The notes beneath the pieces were generated by a model. The model did not search any database and was not told the origin of the DNA. It was given only the letters and a program-made list of their open reading frames with translations. From the NCBI GenBank assembly GCA_027858355.1, contig JAQICW010000234.1, positions 1 through 6,761 on the forward strand: a stretch of DNA of 6,761 bases. Direction: 5' to 3'. The DNA is from Desulfobacula sp. Lineage in GTDB: Bacteria; Desulfobacterota; Desulfobacteria; Desulfobacterales; Desulfobacteraceae. Below, piece after piece: positions 1 to 5,776 of this stretch. How positions within the stretch are numbered: position 1 is the stretch's first letter; each line of letters begins with the position of its first letter. The translations under genes were made by a program, and so were the position numbers.

Positions 1-2
1 TA

Positions 3-158
3 ACCGGCAGACAGCTTGTGCGTATGGTTTCCAGATTTGTCCCTGAAGCTGATTACAAGACATGGGTTAAACCTTTTGGCATGGAGCATATTTTCAAAGG
101 ATTCTTTGCTGATACTGAAATTATGAATTCGTTGCATGGGAAACTCCTTTCCTGTTGA
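3..158 (+). CDS. 3' end of an unrecognised gene (partial at left edge)
   Basis: An open frame enters from the left edge and runs 51 codons to TGA at 156-158. It contains the stretches RQLVRMVSRFVPEADYKTW and KPFGMEHIFKGFF, which look like ordinary soluble protein, with mixed hydrophobic and charged residues and no low complexity. I do not recognise the family. It converges on the minus-strand operon and its last 38 bases overlap the 3' end of the 72-aa gene ending at 121. Such an overlap is unusual and could mean the C-terminus was altered when the neighbouring module arrived. With no start in the window and so few codons, it could also be a chance frame. Confidence 0.4.
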   Translation, partial: TGRQLVRMVSRFVPEADYKTWVKPFGMEHIFKGFFADTEIMNSLHGKLLSC

Positions 159-339
159 ATGGACATGACAGGCATTTCGATTTATCCCGGCAGGCATCAC
201 AGACCTTCTTATGGTCCAGGGTATTCCCTATGTAATTGAACACCTCTCCCATAGCCTTGGTCATAGGCATACCCATGGCCCACGCAATACGGCGCAATGT
301 GGCGCTGTGGTTTTTGGTTAATTCAGGAGTGTAGGCCAT
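121..339 (-). CDS. Small four-cysteine protein, 72 aa, last gene of the minus-strand operon
   Basis: The protein begins MAYTPELTKNHSATLRRIAW. Its N-terminal half (residues 10-40) is probably helical (TLRRIAWAMGMPMTKAMGEV). The C-terminal half carries C47-x2-C50-x5-C56-x2-C59, a spacing that suits binding of one Zn ion. I chose the ATG at 339 because AGGGAG lies about 9 bases upstream. A longer frame opening at 468 has no ribosome site and runs through the upstream zinc-ribbon gene. The start overlaps the end of that gene by 17 bases (323-339), suggesting translational coupling. The length and layout recall small unnamed proteins of deltaproteobacterial mobile elements, but I cannot assign a function. 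DNA or protein binding is inference. Confidence 0.72.
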   Translation of the reverse strand: MAYTPELTKNHSATLRRIAWAMGMPMTKAMGEVFNYIGNTLDHKKVCDACRDKSKCLSCPFNRKGVSHATNS

Positions 340-520
340 GATGGAATTCTCCCTGATAAATTGAATTGATGCTGTGCTGAAGAATGATGACTTTACACTC
401 GGGACAAGAAATATCATCTTCGGAACCTGTCCGAATAATTTTCTTACAATTCGGGCATTCGATTTCAATAACCCCGAGGTATAGTAAGGCCAATTGTTCT
501 TTTTTGGATGTATTGAACAT
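323..520 (-). CDS. Small zinc-ribbon protein, 65 aa
   Basis: Two CxxC knuckles are visible, C22-P-N-C25 and C39-P-E-C42, separated by 13 residues. This is the classic zinc-ribbon layout of small DNA-, RNA- or protein-binding factors. The N-terminal 20 residues (MFNTSKKEQLALLYLGVIEI) are amphipathic. The start is the ATG at 518-520, with AGGAG 6 bases upstream. It lies 28 bases downstream of the annealing-like gene and overlaps the next gene by 17 bases, so it sits inside a single transcription unit. The tail after residue 45 is His-rich (HHGLHS). The fold is well supported by the cysteines; the role is unknown. Confidence 0.72.
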   Translation of the reverse strand: MFNTSKKEQLALLYLGVIEIECPNCKKIIRTGSEDDISCPECKVIILQHSINSIYQGEFHHGLHS

Positions 521-548
521 GGTTTTCTCCTATTAATTTTAGCTGAAA

Positions 549-1433
549 TCAGCTGTTAAAATGCTGGATAAATCTTGATGCCTCAACTCTGTCCAAGTCT
601 TCTAAATCTTTGTTAAACAAGCCCCGACTCACCTTTTCCAAGCTTTCTGTGGTTAACCCCTTTCGTCCAGCAAGGTTCAGGATCAGGTGCTTTTGTTTAT
701 CTGTGATGCTCTTCTCTGGTTGGGAATTACAAACGGACCTTCCGGGGAGACCGTCCCCGTTACAATCTGACATGCCAGGTATACTGTTTTTATGATAAAC
801 TCCCAGCTTGGTCAGAGCATGCTGATGTGTCTTAATGAAAACACCAGATAGACTGGAAACACGGATGACAGCATCAATTAAAGCAGATTTAGCTGCCATC
901 TTGATGCTTGTGTTAAGCTTCCAGTTATCCTGACGGATGTGACGGGCACCTGAACCATGTGCCACTACCGTTCCATTTTGTGTCCTCAATTCACATTTCA
1001 AGATGATTTCAGAGATCTCTTGGCGGTGGATGCAGGCTAATTCAAGCTCTTTGAGTGCAGGAAAATGTGCACTAAGCCCAAGTATACCGATAATACGTTC
1101 AGCCCCAGATTTGAATAACATCGGCGTGGACCAGTGTGAAAACTCAGAGCACATGTGCGGCCTTCCAGCTTTTGCGAGCCTGCATTGTTCAACCAGATGT
1201 ATTCTTCCGTAATCGATATCGGGCCTCAAATTGCCCTGTATCCATTTTAAAAGCGTTTTCCGGTTCTGATCTCGCCTGGTGATTGCATTGTTGAACGTCT
1301 CAGATGGCATGTCCAATGGTGCATTCGGGAATACTGAGATAGCACCTCCAGGTTGTTTGTCGGGTTTTTCCGGTGGATCTCCAGGGGGCTGTGAATAACG
1401 TTTTAAAATGGCTGTTTCTGACAATCGCTTCAT
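549..1433 (-). CDS. Putative single-strand-annealing-like / phage-type recombination protein, 294 aa
   Basis: The start is ATG 1433, chosen for AAGGAG 7 bases upstream; an extension to 1601 has no ribosome site and would cross the intergenic gap. Residues 1-45 are Pro-rich and probably disordered. The core (about 50-205) has DYGRIHL at 74-80, the KSGAERIIGILGL block at 108-120, VAHGSGARH at 157-165 and a helix NTSIKMAAKSALIDAVI at 174-190. From memory, this order (a 'K.GAE' block, a G.G turn, then N....KMA.K.A..DAV) recurs in phage and mobile-element proteins that sit in recombination modules and may be remote relatives of Rad52/Erf annealing proteins. The C-terminal domain (243-294), beginning TDKQKHLILNLAGRKGL, matches the small helical domain often ending such proteins. 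Binding and annealing of ssDNA is inferred, not shown. Three Cys-rich small genes share its operon. Confidence 0.75.
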   Translation of the reverse strand: MKRLSETAILKRYSQPPGDPPEKPDKQPGGAISVFPNAPLDMPSETFNNAITRRDQNRKTLLKWIQGNLRPDIDYGRIHLVEQCRLAKAGRPHMCSEFSHWSTPMLFKSGAERIIGILGLSAHFPALKELELACIHRQEISEIILKCELRTQNGTVVAHGSGARHIRQDNWKLNTSIKMAAKSALIDAVIRVSSLSGVFIKTHQHALTKLGVYHKNSIPGMSDCNGDGLPGRSVCNSQPEKSITDKQKHLILNLAGRKGLTTESLEKVSRGLFNKDLEDLDRVEASRFIQHFNS

Positions 1434-1524
1434 GGTAATTCTCCTTTTGATTAAGGTTAAAATGAAAAAGACTGCCCGCGCAAAAAGGACAGCCTCATAA
1501 TGATTTTGGAAAATGTTATTGGAA

Positions 1525-1824
1525 TTAAAGGCCCATACCTGCTGGTATAACTCCGATAAAACGATGATCACTGGCGCAGCAATCCCTTTTTCCACAGACA
1601 AAACAACGACCTGTCATTTCTTCAAAACTTCCTTCAGAGACACGGCACCGGTAGTCACAGATACAGGCGAAAAGCCTTTCCTTTTCGAACTGGGACTGTT
1701 GGAATACCATCATCTGATTGCTGCAGGACGGGCATGGGATCTGGATGAAGGTTTGGGTGTTGTCAGTGACTGGCTGCCAGCCGATAGACATGGCTGTACG
1801 GATTAAAATGCTTTTCTTGTTCAT
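1525..1824 (-). CDS. Cys-rich, probably zinc-binding protein, 99 aa, first gene of the minus-strand operon
   Basis: The start is ATG 1824, with AAGGAGA 8-9 bases upstream. A 52-codon extension to 1980 is a readout of repeat DNA and has no ribosome site. Visible pairs are C31-P-S-C34, C54-I-C56, C60, C74-x2-C77 and C82-C83. That is nine cysteines in 99 residues, enough for two zinc sites. The segment PCPSCSNQMMVFQQSQFEKE resembles the front of a zinc ribbon, and GRCFVCGKRDCC forms a second knuckle. The protein begins MNKKSILIRTAMSIGWQPVT, with no convincing signal peptide. The next gene starts 91 bases downstream on the same strand. The family is not recognised; nucleic-acid binding is a guess. 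Confidence 0.72.
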   Translation of the reverse strand: MNKKSILIRTAMSIGWQPVTDNTQTFIQIPCPSCSNQMMVFQQSQFEKERLFACICDYRCRVSEGSFEEMTGRCFVCGKRDCCASDHRFIGVIPAGMGL

Positions 1825-1950
1825 GATGTTGTCTCCTTTGATGTGATGAGGGGGGGGAGGGGTAAAGATTGATGGTGTTGCTGTGGTATAATTGGCTGCA
1901 CTCTTCTGGATTAGGGTACCAGTGGTAGGAAGCTGGAAACCCTTACCAAT

Positions 1951-1980
1951 AGGATAGGTACCCCTATAATGAAATGACAA
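1951..1980 (-). promoter_or_regulatory. Candidate sigma70 promoter for the minus-strand operon
   Basis: Read on the minus strand, TTGTCA (1980-1975) is followed after 18 bases by TATCCT (1956-1951). These match 5/6 and 4/6 of the -35 and -10 consensus. It would give a leader of about 120 nt before ATG 1824. It lies inside the diverged first unit of the ~90-bp repeats, so the match may be fortuitous. No better pair was seen closer to the gene. Confidence 0.3.
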
Positions 1981-2046
1981 ATATGGCTAATGTGGCTCAA
2001 TACTCGGGGTAGATCAGGCAATAGTCCTGGACTGGTAAAACTCTTG

Positions 2047-2234
2047 AACCATGATGATAATGATTTGGATATCAATCCCAGGATCTGAAATCAGAAAGGG
2101 TCCCAAATAATATGGCGAGGCGGGGTTAAAAAGAGATGACCATGATAACTTTTTGGATAGCAATTCCGCGACCGGAAAATAGAATGGGTGCCTTATATAT
2201 AAGGATGGGAGCAAAAAGACACTCTGACCATGAT
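2047..2234. repeat. ~90-bp imperfect tandem repeat units
   Basis: Two units begin with ACCATGAT at 2048 and 2139, and the same octamer recurs at 2227, giving spacings of 91 and 88 bases. Within the units, TTGGATATCAATCC aligns with TTGGATAGCAATTCC, GAAATCAGAAAGGGT aligns with GAAAATAGAATGGGT, and AAAAAGAGATGACCATGAT aligns with AAAAAGACACTCTGACCATG. A third, more diverged unit can be traced at about 1923-1970 (AATAGGATAGGTACCCCTAT against AATAGAATGGGTGCC). The units drift with small indels that are not multiples of three, arguing against a coding role. The function is unknown. Confidence 0.6.
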
Positions 2235-2280
2235 GGATTTGAAATTGGTGTTCATTCATCGGTAGTATAAAATAATCATG

Positions 2281-2485
2281 GTAGTGCTCACTCTTCTAAA
2301 ACCCAACACTACCGACTCACCTACCTCAAACCAGCACCATCTCAACACACCAAACAGTTTCTCTATCTGCATTCGTTTCCATCTTTTTCTGTTGGTTTTT
2401 AAGTTGGTATGGGGGTAGGTGCTCGTGCCGGTTTTCTGGAAGGGTTGGTACTGGATGTGTTGTGGGGTGGATGGGTTGGTACTAC
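2281..2485. repeat. Intact C-rich/G-rich imperfect palindromic element (copy 1)
   Basis: The left half is C-rich on the + strand and the right half is G-rich. Inverted pairs share a centre near 2370-2372: CACCTACC (2318-2325) with GGTAGGTG (2414-2421), and ACCAAACAG (2349-2357) with CTGTTGGT (2389-2396). The loop of about 31 bases (2358-2388) contains GCATTCGTTTCC. The left half (2283-2360) is identical over 78 bases to 3532-3609. The right half (2369-2441) matches 4181-4253 with 3 differences in 73 bases, then continues less exactly to GGTACTA. No transposase is linked to it. It could be a miniature mobile element, a BIME-like repeat or a structured recombination site. Confidence 0.75.
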
Positions 2486-2622
2486 GCTAACGAATTGATT
2501 CTTAATTTTGGAATTTTTATTATGATCAAATTAACAATGTATAATAAGTCGATTTTTTTCTTTGTTTACAGGCCATTTAAATTGGTGGTATGAAATCATT
2601 GATTGAATTTGAAAACTTTTTG

Positions 2623-2657
2623 GTCGGATAACATTAAAATTGACGGGTTATCCTGAC
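2623..2657. promoter_or_regulatory. Candidate operator: inverted repeat GGATAAC-N14-GTTATCC
   Basis: GGATAAC (2626-2632) and GTTATCC (2647-2653) are perfect reverse complements. Their starts are 21 bases apart, which is two helical turns, so a dimeric regulator could contact both from one face. The arms extend to GTC (2623-2625) and GAC (2655-2657) with a single bulged T. The repeat brackets the -35 hexamer TTGACG (2640-2645). An alternative reading is a collapsed integron site, because the arms end in TAAC and begin with GTTA, but the 28-base span is too short for a functional attC. Confidence 0.4.
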
Positions 2658-2666
2658 TTGTATAAT
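2640..2666 (+). promoter_or_regulatory. Promoter of the DUF4145 cassette gene
   Basis: TTGACG (2640-2645, 5/6 match) and a perfect TATAAT (2661-2666) are separated by 15 bases, slightly shorter than the usual 17. Predicted transcription would start near 2673, giving a leader of about 34 nt with GGAGAGG (2695-2701) before the ATG at 2707. The overlapping inverted repeat suggests repression. The short spacer and the operator-like arms fit a promoter that needs or tolerates a regulator. Confidence 0.55.
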
Positions 2667-2706
2667 CATTGGTTTAGAGATTCCTAATTGATATGGAGAG
2701 GCATTG

Positions 2707-3363
2707 ATGAAATACGTTGAGCCAAAGAGCGCCCTTAAATCATTCACATGTCCACATTGCGGAGTTTTATCACGGCAGTATCACTGGGGCTACAAGAATG
2801 AACGAAATACAAGCGCAATTCCAGAAGGCCACGCTCAATTTCCGCAGATGGTCATAAGGGTCAGCAGGTGTGAACATTGTACCGAACCAGCAATCTGGCA
2901 TAAAGACAAATTGGTATATCCAGATCGGGGTCCTGCTCCTGCGCCAAACCCGGAGATGCCCAATGATATCAAGGAAGACTACGAAGAGGCAGCCAGTGTT
3001 CTCACTCGGTCACCGAGAGGCTCTGCGGCTTTACTGCGGTTGGCGATTCAGAAGCTCTGCGTTCATCTTGGTGGAGATGGTAAGAACATAAACAATGACA
3101 TTCAGGTTCTGGTTACCAAGGGTCTCCCGACACAGGTGCAAAAGGCTTTAGATGTTGTACGCGTCACCGGGAATAATGCCGTCCACCCAGGCCAGATCGA
3201 CACAAACGACGTGGATATTGCTTCAAGTCTCTTCCCACTTGTGAATGTTATAGTTGAATACATGATCGATATGCCCAATCGAATTAGCGGTCTCTATGAG
3301 GCTCTACCTGACAGTGCAAAGAATGCGATAGGCAAGCGGGGTAGTAAGCAAGGGAATCCATAA
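2707..3363 (+). CDS. DUF4145-domain protein carried as an integron gene cassette, 218 aa
   Basis: The start is ATG 2707, with GGAGAGG 5 bases upstream; a TTG one codon earlier is possible. Residues 15-58 carry two CxxC pairs (C15PHC18, C55EHC58) that should form a zinc ribbon. The DUF4145 helical domain covers roughly 85-175, with its hallmark strings DYEEAASVLTRSPRGSAALL, LAIQKLCVHLG, KNINNDI and GNNAVHPGQID. The family is widespread on plasmids, in defence islands and in restriction-linked fusions; its biochemistry is not settled, and nucleic-acid or RNase-like roles are speculative. The length is normal for stand-alone members. The TAA stop at 3361-3363 lies within the attC site, which is the compact arrangement expected of a cassette gene. 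It has its own promoter, unlike most cassettes. Confidence 0.9.
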   Translation: MKYVEPKSALKSFTCPHCGVLSRQYHWGYKNERNTSAIPEGHAQFPQMVIRVSRCEHCTEPAIWHKDKLVYPDRGPAPAPNPEMPNDIKEDYEEAASVLTRSPRGSAALLRLAIQKLCVHLGGDGKNINNDIQVLVTKGLPTQVQKALDVVRVTGNNAVHPGQIDTNDVDIASSLFPLVNVIVEYMIDMPNRISGLYEALPDSAKNAIGKRGSKQGNP

Positions 3364-3432
3364 CAACCGCATCAACTCGGACTGGCAATTTCGCTGCGTT
3401 TCATTGCCATCCGGTTATGCAAAGCGTTAAAA
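3358..3432 (+). other. attC: attC (59-base element) integron recombination site
   Basis: The R''-like box is CCATAAC (3358-3364) and the R' box is GTTAAAA (3426-3432), with TAAC pairing to GTTA. Between them the arms fold: GCAT (3369-3372) with ATGC (3417-3420), AAC (3374-3376) with GTT (3414-3416), CGG (3378-3380) with CCG (3411-3413) and GGCAAT (3384-3389) with ATTGCC (3403-3408). C3373 and T3377 are left as extrahelical bases, which in known attC sites set strand choice. The variable loop is 3390-3402. The length is about 75 bases, in the usual range. The expected cleavage is between G3426 and T3427. The boxes depart slightly from RYYYAAC/GTTRRRY. Confidence 0.88.
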
Positions 3433-3464
3433 GATAAAGTTATTATATAATAATATAGATTCTC

Positions 3465-3609
3465 TCACCTACCTCAACCCAACACTCATCTCATCCGCAT
3501 AAAATCAGTGCCTACTCGCCTACCTCAAACCAGTGCTCACTCTTCTAAAACCCAACACTACCGACTCACCTACCTCAAACCAGCACCATCTCAACACACC
3601 AAACAGTTT
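3465..3609. repeat. ~50-bp C-rich tandem repeat, three units
   Basis: Units start at 3465, 3516 and 3566 with TCACCTACCTCAA, TCGCCTACCTCAA and TCACCTACCTCAA, a period of 50-51 bases. Each continues with a CCA-rich arm (CCAACAC, CCAGTGC, CCAGCACC). The third unit is the stem arm of the palindromic element at copy 2. Copy 1 (2281 onward) keeps only part of the second unit and the third. So the tandem array appears to have grown or shrunk on the outer side of the palindrome's left half. Confidence 0.65.
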
Positions 3610-3639
3610 TCCTATCTGCATGCGTTTCCATCTATTTCA
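3532..3639. repeat. Left half of palindromic element, copy 2 (split by a gene)
   Basis: Bases 3532-3609 are identical to 2283-2360. The next 30 bases (3610-3639) match the loop of copy 1 with about five differences, ending GCATGCGTTTCCATCTATTTC (3618-3638). Where copy 1 continues into its G-rich right half, this copy breaks into unrelated DNA that carries the membrane-protein gene. The right half resumes at 4181. Confidence 0.78.
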
Positions 3640-3750
3640 TGATCAATCAAATCGAATTCATTTGAGTTCCAGTTTTAAATCTGATATTGCATTTTAGATC
3701 CACGGTTAATTAGCACAGGTTTTCGTCTTTCCCGGAAAAGGAGTCATAAC

Positions 3751-4176
3751 ATGCGAAATGGCAATATCAACTTTGGTAGGTTAAAATTTTTGTATTGGTA
3801 TACGGTACTTGGTGCAGGAGGCTTTGGTTTAGGAATAATTTTCATGCCCGAGTTTATAAGGTCTTTATTGAGAATGCCAGTTCAAGATCCGGTAACATTT
3901 GGAATCACAGGTGGTGTCTACTTGGCATTCGGTCTATTATCAATTTTAGGTTTGAAATCTCCTTTGAAATTTGTATCTGTACTTTTTCTTCAATTTTTAT
4001 ATAAATCGATATGGCTGATTGGGGTTATTTTACCGCTATTGTTGAAGGGGCAACTCCAATTATACGGAATCATAATAACGCTTATTTTTTTGACCTATAT
4101 CATCGCCGATTTGTTTTCTATTCCGTTTGGCTATTTGTTTAGCAGCGATGATAAGAATGAATTAACCCACCTCTGA
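3751..4176 (+). CDS. Small integral membrane protein, four predicted helices, 141 aa
   Basis: ATG 3751 has AAGGAG about 8 bases upstream. Hydrophobic segments lie at about 13-33, 49-67, 73-97 and 103-128, so it should be an inner-membrane protein with short loops and a charged C-terminal tail (SSDDKNELTHL). Distinctive strings are YWYTVLGAGGFGLG, RMPVQDPVTFGITGG and LYKSIWLIGVILPLLLKGQ. Similar ~140-aa unnamed proteins occur singly in many proteobacteria, to my recollection; no enzymatic residues stand out. The gene stands alone and is flanked on both sides by halves of the palindromic repeat, with the loop sequence repeated at 3618-3638 and 4181-4201. It was therefore probably acquired as a unit. 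Its function is unknown. Confidence 0.85.
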   Translation: MRNGNINFGRLKFLYWYTVLGAGGFGLGIIFMPEFIRSLLRMPVQDPVTFGITGGVYLAFGLLSILGLKSPLKFVSVLFLQFLYKSIWLIGVILPLLLKGQLQLYGIIITLIFLTYIIADLFSIPFGYLFSSDDKNELTHL

Positions 4177-4180
4177 TTTA

Positions 4181-4300
4181 GCATTCGTTTCCGTCTTTTT
4201 CGGTTGGTTTTTAAGTTGGTATGGGGGTAAGTGCTCGTGCCGGTTTTCTGGAAAGGCTGATACTTGAAGTGTTATGGGGTGGCTGGATGGATTGGTACTA
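4181..4300. repeat. Right half of palindromic element, copy 2
   Basis: Bases 4181-4253 match 2369-2441 of copy 1 with three differences in 73 bases, including GTTGGTTTTTAAGTTGGTAT and GTGCTCGTGCCGGTTTTC. The outer part, to GGTACTA, is more diverged and has four extra bases (GGCTGG). It begins only 4 bases after the stop of the membrane-protein gene. Its first 21 bases repeat the loop sequence that closes the left half at 3618-3638, 18 of 21 being identical. Confidence 0.76.
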
Positions 4301-4426
4301 TGGTAATATTTACTATCCGAATCAAAGATAAAAACTTGAAACCTTGATCATTAAGTGCGATAAAACCTGTAAATTAAACTTGTATACATTAATATAAATA
4401 ATCGGAATCAAAAATAGGAAATTATC

Positions 4427-5776
4427 ATGACCGGCAAGTGGGACATCAAACAAATTGTTGACCTGGTGCAACTGAATTGGCATAAACGAATTGGATTAGG
4501 AGCTGGTATCCTTCTTGGATTTTTGATTGTTTCATCGATTGTCAATAGCATTAAACCATCCCAGACAATGATTGTATCTTCTTATATTTTAACCAGTATT
4601 TTTGTTTTCATACTTTGGTTTATGAGCAATAAAACTCCAAAAACACCAAAAGGAAAAATTGGATTCGTAGTTTGTATAAAAACATCAAACGAGGAAGAAG
4701 AAAGAGTTATAAAAGAAGATTTTATTTCAACATTAAGGAATTTGTTAAAAACTGGTAAGGCAGGTCATACTTTTCATTTTATTGAAATTCCCCAGTATAA
4801 AGCCAAGACGGTAAAAGATATTGACGATGCCTATTCGCTTAAAGTCGAAACTAAATGTCATTTTCTGATTTTTGGACGAGTCCGATTAAGGAAAATTAAT
4901 GGAAAAGACTGCCATATTTTAGATCTCGATGGAATGGTTGGTCATCGGCAGTTAAACGAAGAAATCCAAAACGCATTAGCAAAGGAATTTGGTGAGCTTT
5001 TTCCAAGGAAATTACAAATTTCAAAGGAAAATGATCTGTTCTCATTTAATTTCACAAGTGAATGGACTGAATATGTCGCAAAATATATCATTGGTATCGC
5101 TTCCGCTTGTTCTTTTGATTTAGATTATGCAGAAATTCTTTTTACTGATGTACAAAAAAAAATTGAAGGCAAAAAAACAGATTTTCCAATTTTTGGGAAA
5201 CTTAAAGAGCGAATACCGTTACGTTTATCGGAAATAAATATTGTTCGTTCAAGGTTTTATTTAAATGAGTGGCGTAAAACAAACAAATCGCAATCTCTTG
5301 AAAAATTTTTTCAATATTTGAATCAAATTTCAAATGATTTTGAGAATGATTATGAAGTTTTGGTGTTAAGAGGCATTCGAGAGTTCTTAAATGGAAGAAA
5401 TATTGATGAAGCAATAAAAATCACCAAAAAATGTAAAAAATATGACGATGCCATCTGGCATTTTAATCTGGCATTTTTGCAGGCATATCAAGAAGATTTA
5501 CACAAAAGTATTAGGCAATACAGAATATGTTCAAATTTTGAAATCAGTCCAATGAACTTATCGGAAATAGAGGAATTTTTAGTGTGGATACTTGAAGAAG
5601 AACCCGAGAAATATCAATTTTTTTATTGTTTAGGATTTTTTAATTGGAAAATAAAGGGAGATTTAAAACAAGCAATTATTGATTTTCAAAAATTTTTAGA
5701 TCATAAAGACGATCGATTTATCAAAGAGAAAAGCCTATCTGAAAAATGGCTTTCTGAAATTAAAGCTTGTGAATAA
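4427..5776 (+). CDS. Membrane-anchored protein with TPR-like C-terminal repeats, 449 aa
   Basis: ATG 4427 has a modest AGGA 8 bases upstream. Two hydrophobic segments (about 22-41 and 47-66) form a helical hairpin after Lys20-Arg21, placing both termini in the cytoplasm if the positive-inside rule holds. Residues 76-190 look alpha/beta: GKIGFVVCIKTSNEEEERV, then HFLIFGRVRLRKINGKDCHI, ending DLDGMVGHRQL. Residues 213-240 (EYVAKYIIGIASACSFDLDY) start a helical region. TPR-like pairs appear at about 310-370 and 394-430 (WHFNLAFLQAYQEDLHKSIR; YCLGFFNWKIKGDLKQAIID). No nuclease, kinase or protease motif is visible. The gene is markedly richer in A/T than the attC cassette or the minus-strand operon, a sign of separate acquisition. 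A TATAAAT (4393-4399) precedes it without a clear -35. A defence or sensing role is only a guess. Confidence 0.85.
   Translation: MTGKWDIKQIVDLVQLNWHKRIGLGAGILLGFLIVSSIVNSIKPSQTMIVSSYILTSIFVFILWFMSNKTPKTPKGKIGFVVCIKTSNEEEERVIKEDFISTLRNLLKTGKAGHTFHFIEIPQYKAKTVKDIDDAYSLKVETKCHFLIFGRVRLRKINGKDCHILDLDGMVGHRQLNEEIQNALAKEFGELFPRKLQISKENDLFSFNFTSEWTEYVAKYIIGIASACSFDLDYAEILFTDVQKKIEGKKTDFPIFGKLKERIPLRLSEINIVRSRFYLNEWRKTNKSQSLEKFFQYLNQISNDFENDYEVLVLRGIREFLNGRNIDEAIKITKKCKKYDDAIWHFNLAFLQAYQEDLHKSIRQYRICSNFEISPMNLSEIEEFLVWILEEEPEKYQFFYCLGFFNWKIKGDLKQAIIDFQKFLDHKDDRFIKEKSLSEKWLSEIKACE

Larger units (their letters stand above)
1825..2706. other. Gene-free, repeat-rich spacer of about 880 bases
   Basis: No convincing gene lies here. 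An 81-codon minus frame at 2014-2259 lacks a ribosome site and is a readout of the repeats. From left to right the spacer holds a G run (1849-1861), a diverged ~90-bp repeat unit (about 1923-1970), two clearer units (2047-2225), the C-rich/G-rich palindrome (2281-2485), an AT-rich stretch (2486-2620) and the regulated promoter of the DUF4145 gene (2623-2666). Confidence 0.75.
3364..3750. other. Gene-free spacer between the attC site and the membrane-protein gene
   Basis: After the attC site the spacer holds a perfect 14-base AT palindrome (TTATTATATAATAA, 3440-3453), the ~50-bp tandem units (3465-3609) and the left half of the split palindromic element (3532-3639). A stretch from 3640 to 3732 has no repeat. 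A weak promoter-like pair, TTGAGT (3662-3667) and TATTGC (3685-3690) with a 17-base spacer, precedes the gene at 3751. Confidence 0.7.

Noticed and set aside
610..795. Plus-strand open frames opposite the minus-strand operon (also 1003-1212 and 1513-1806)
   Set aside because: They are antisense shadows of well-supported genes, without ribosome sites or recognisable domains.
1434..1601. N-terminal extension of the 294-aa gene
   Set aside because: The ATG at 1433 has a strong ribosome site; the extension crosses the intergenic gap and its first codons overlap the upstream gene with no start signal.
1825..1980. N-terminal extension of the 99-aa gene (52 codons)
   Set aside because: No ribosome site, reads through repeat DNA and a G run; ATG 1824 has AAGGAGA at ideal spacing.
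2014..2259. 81-codon minus-strand open frame
   Set aside because: No ribosome site, composition is a readout of the ~90-bp repeats, and repeat unit lengths are not multiples of three.
2281..2485. Palindromic element as a second attC site
   Set aside because: ACCCAAC fits the R'' core, but no GTTRRRY partner lies at the opposite end and the arms lack the R/L box order and extrahelical bases seen at 3358-3432.
3465..3609. CRISPR array
   Set aside because: The whole 50-base unit is repeated with drift; there are no unique spacers between identical repeats and no cas genes.
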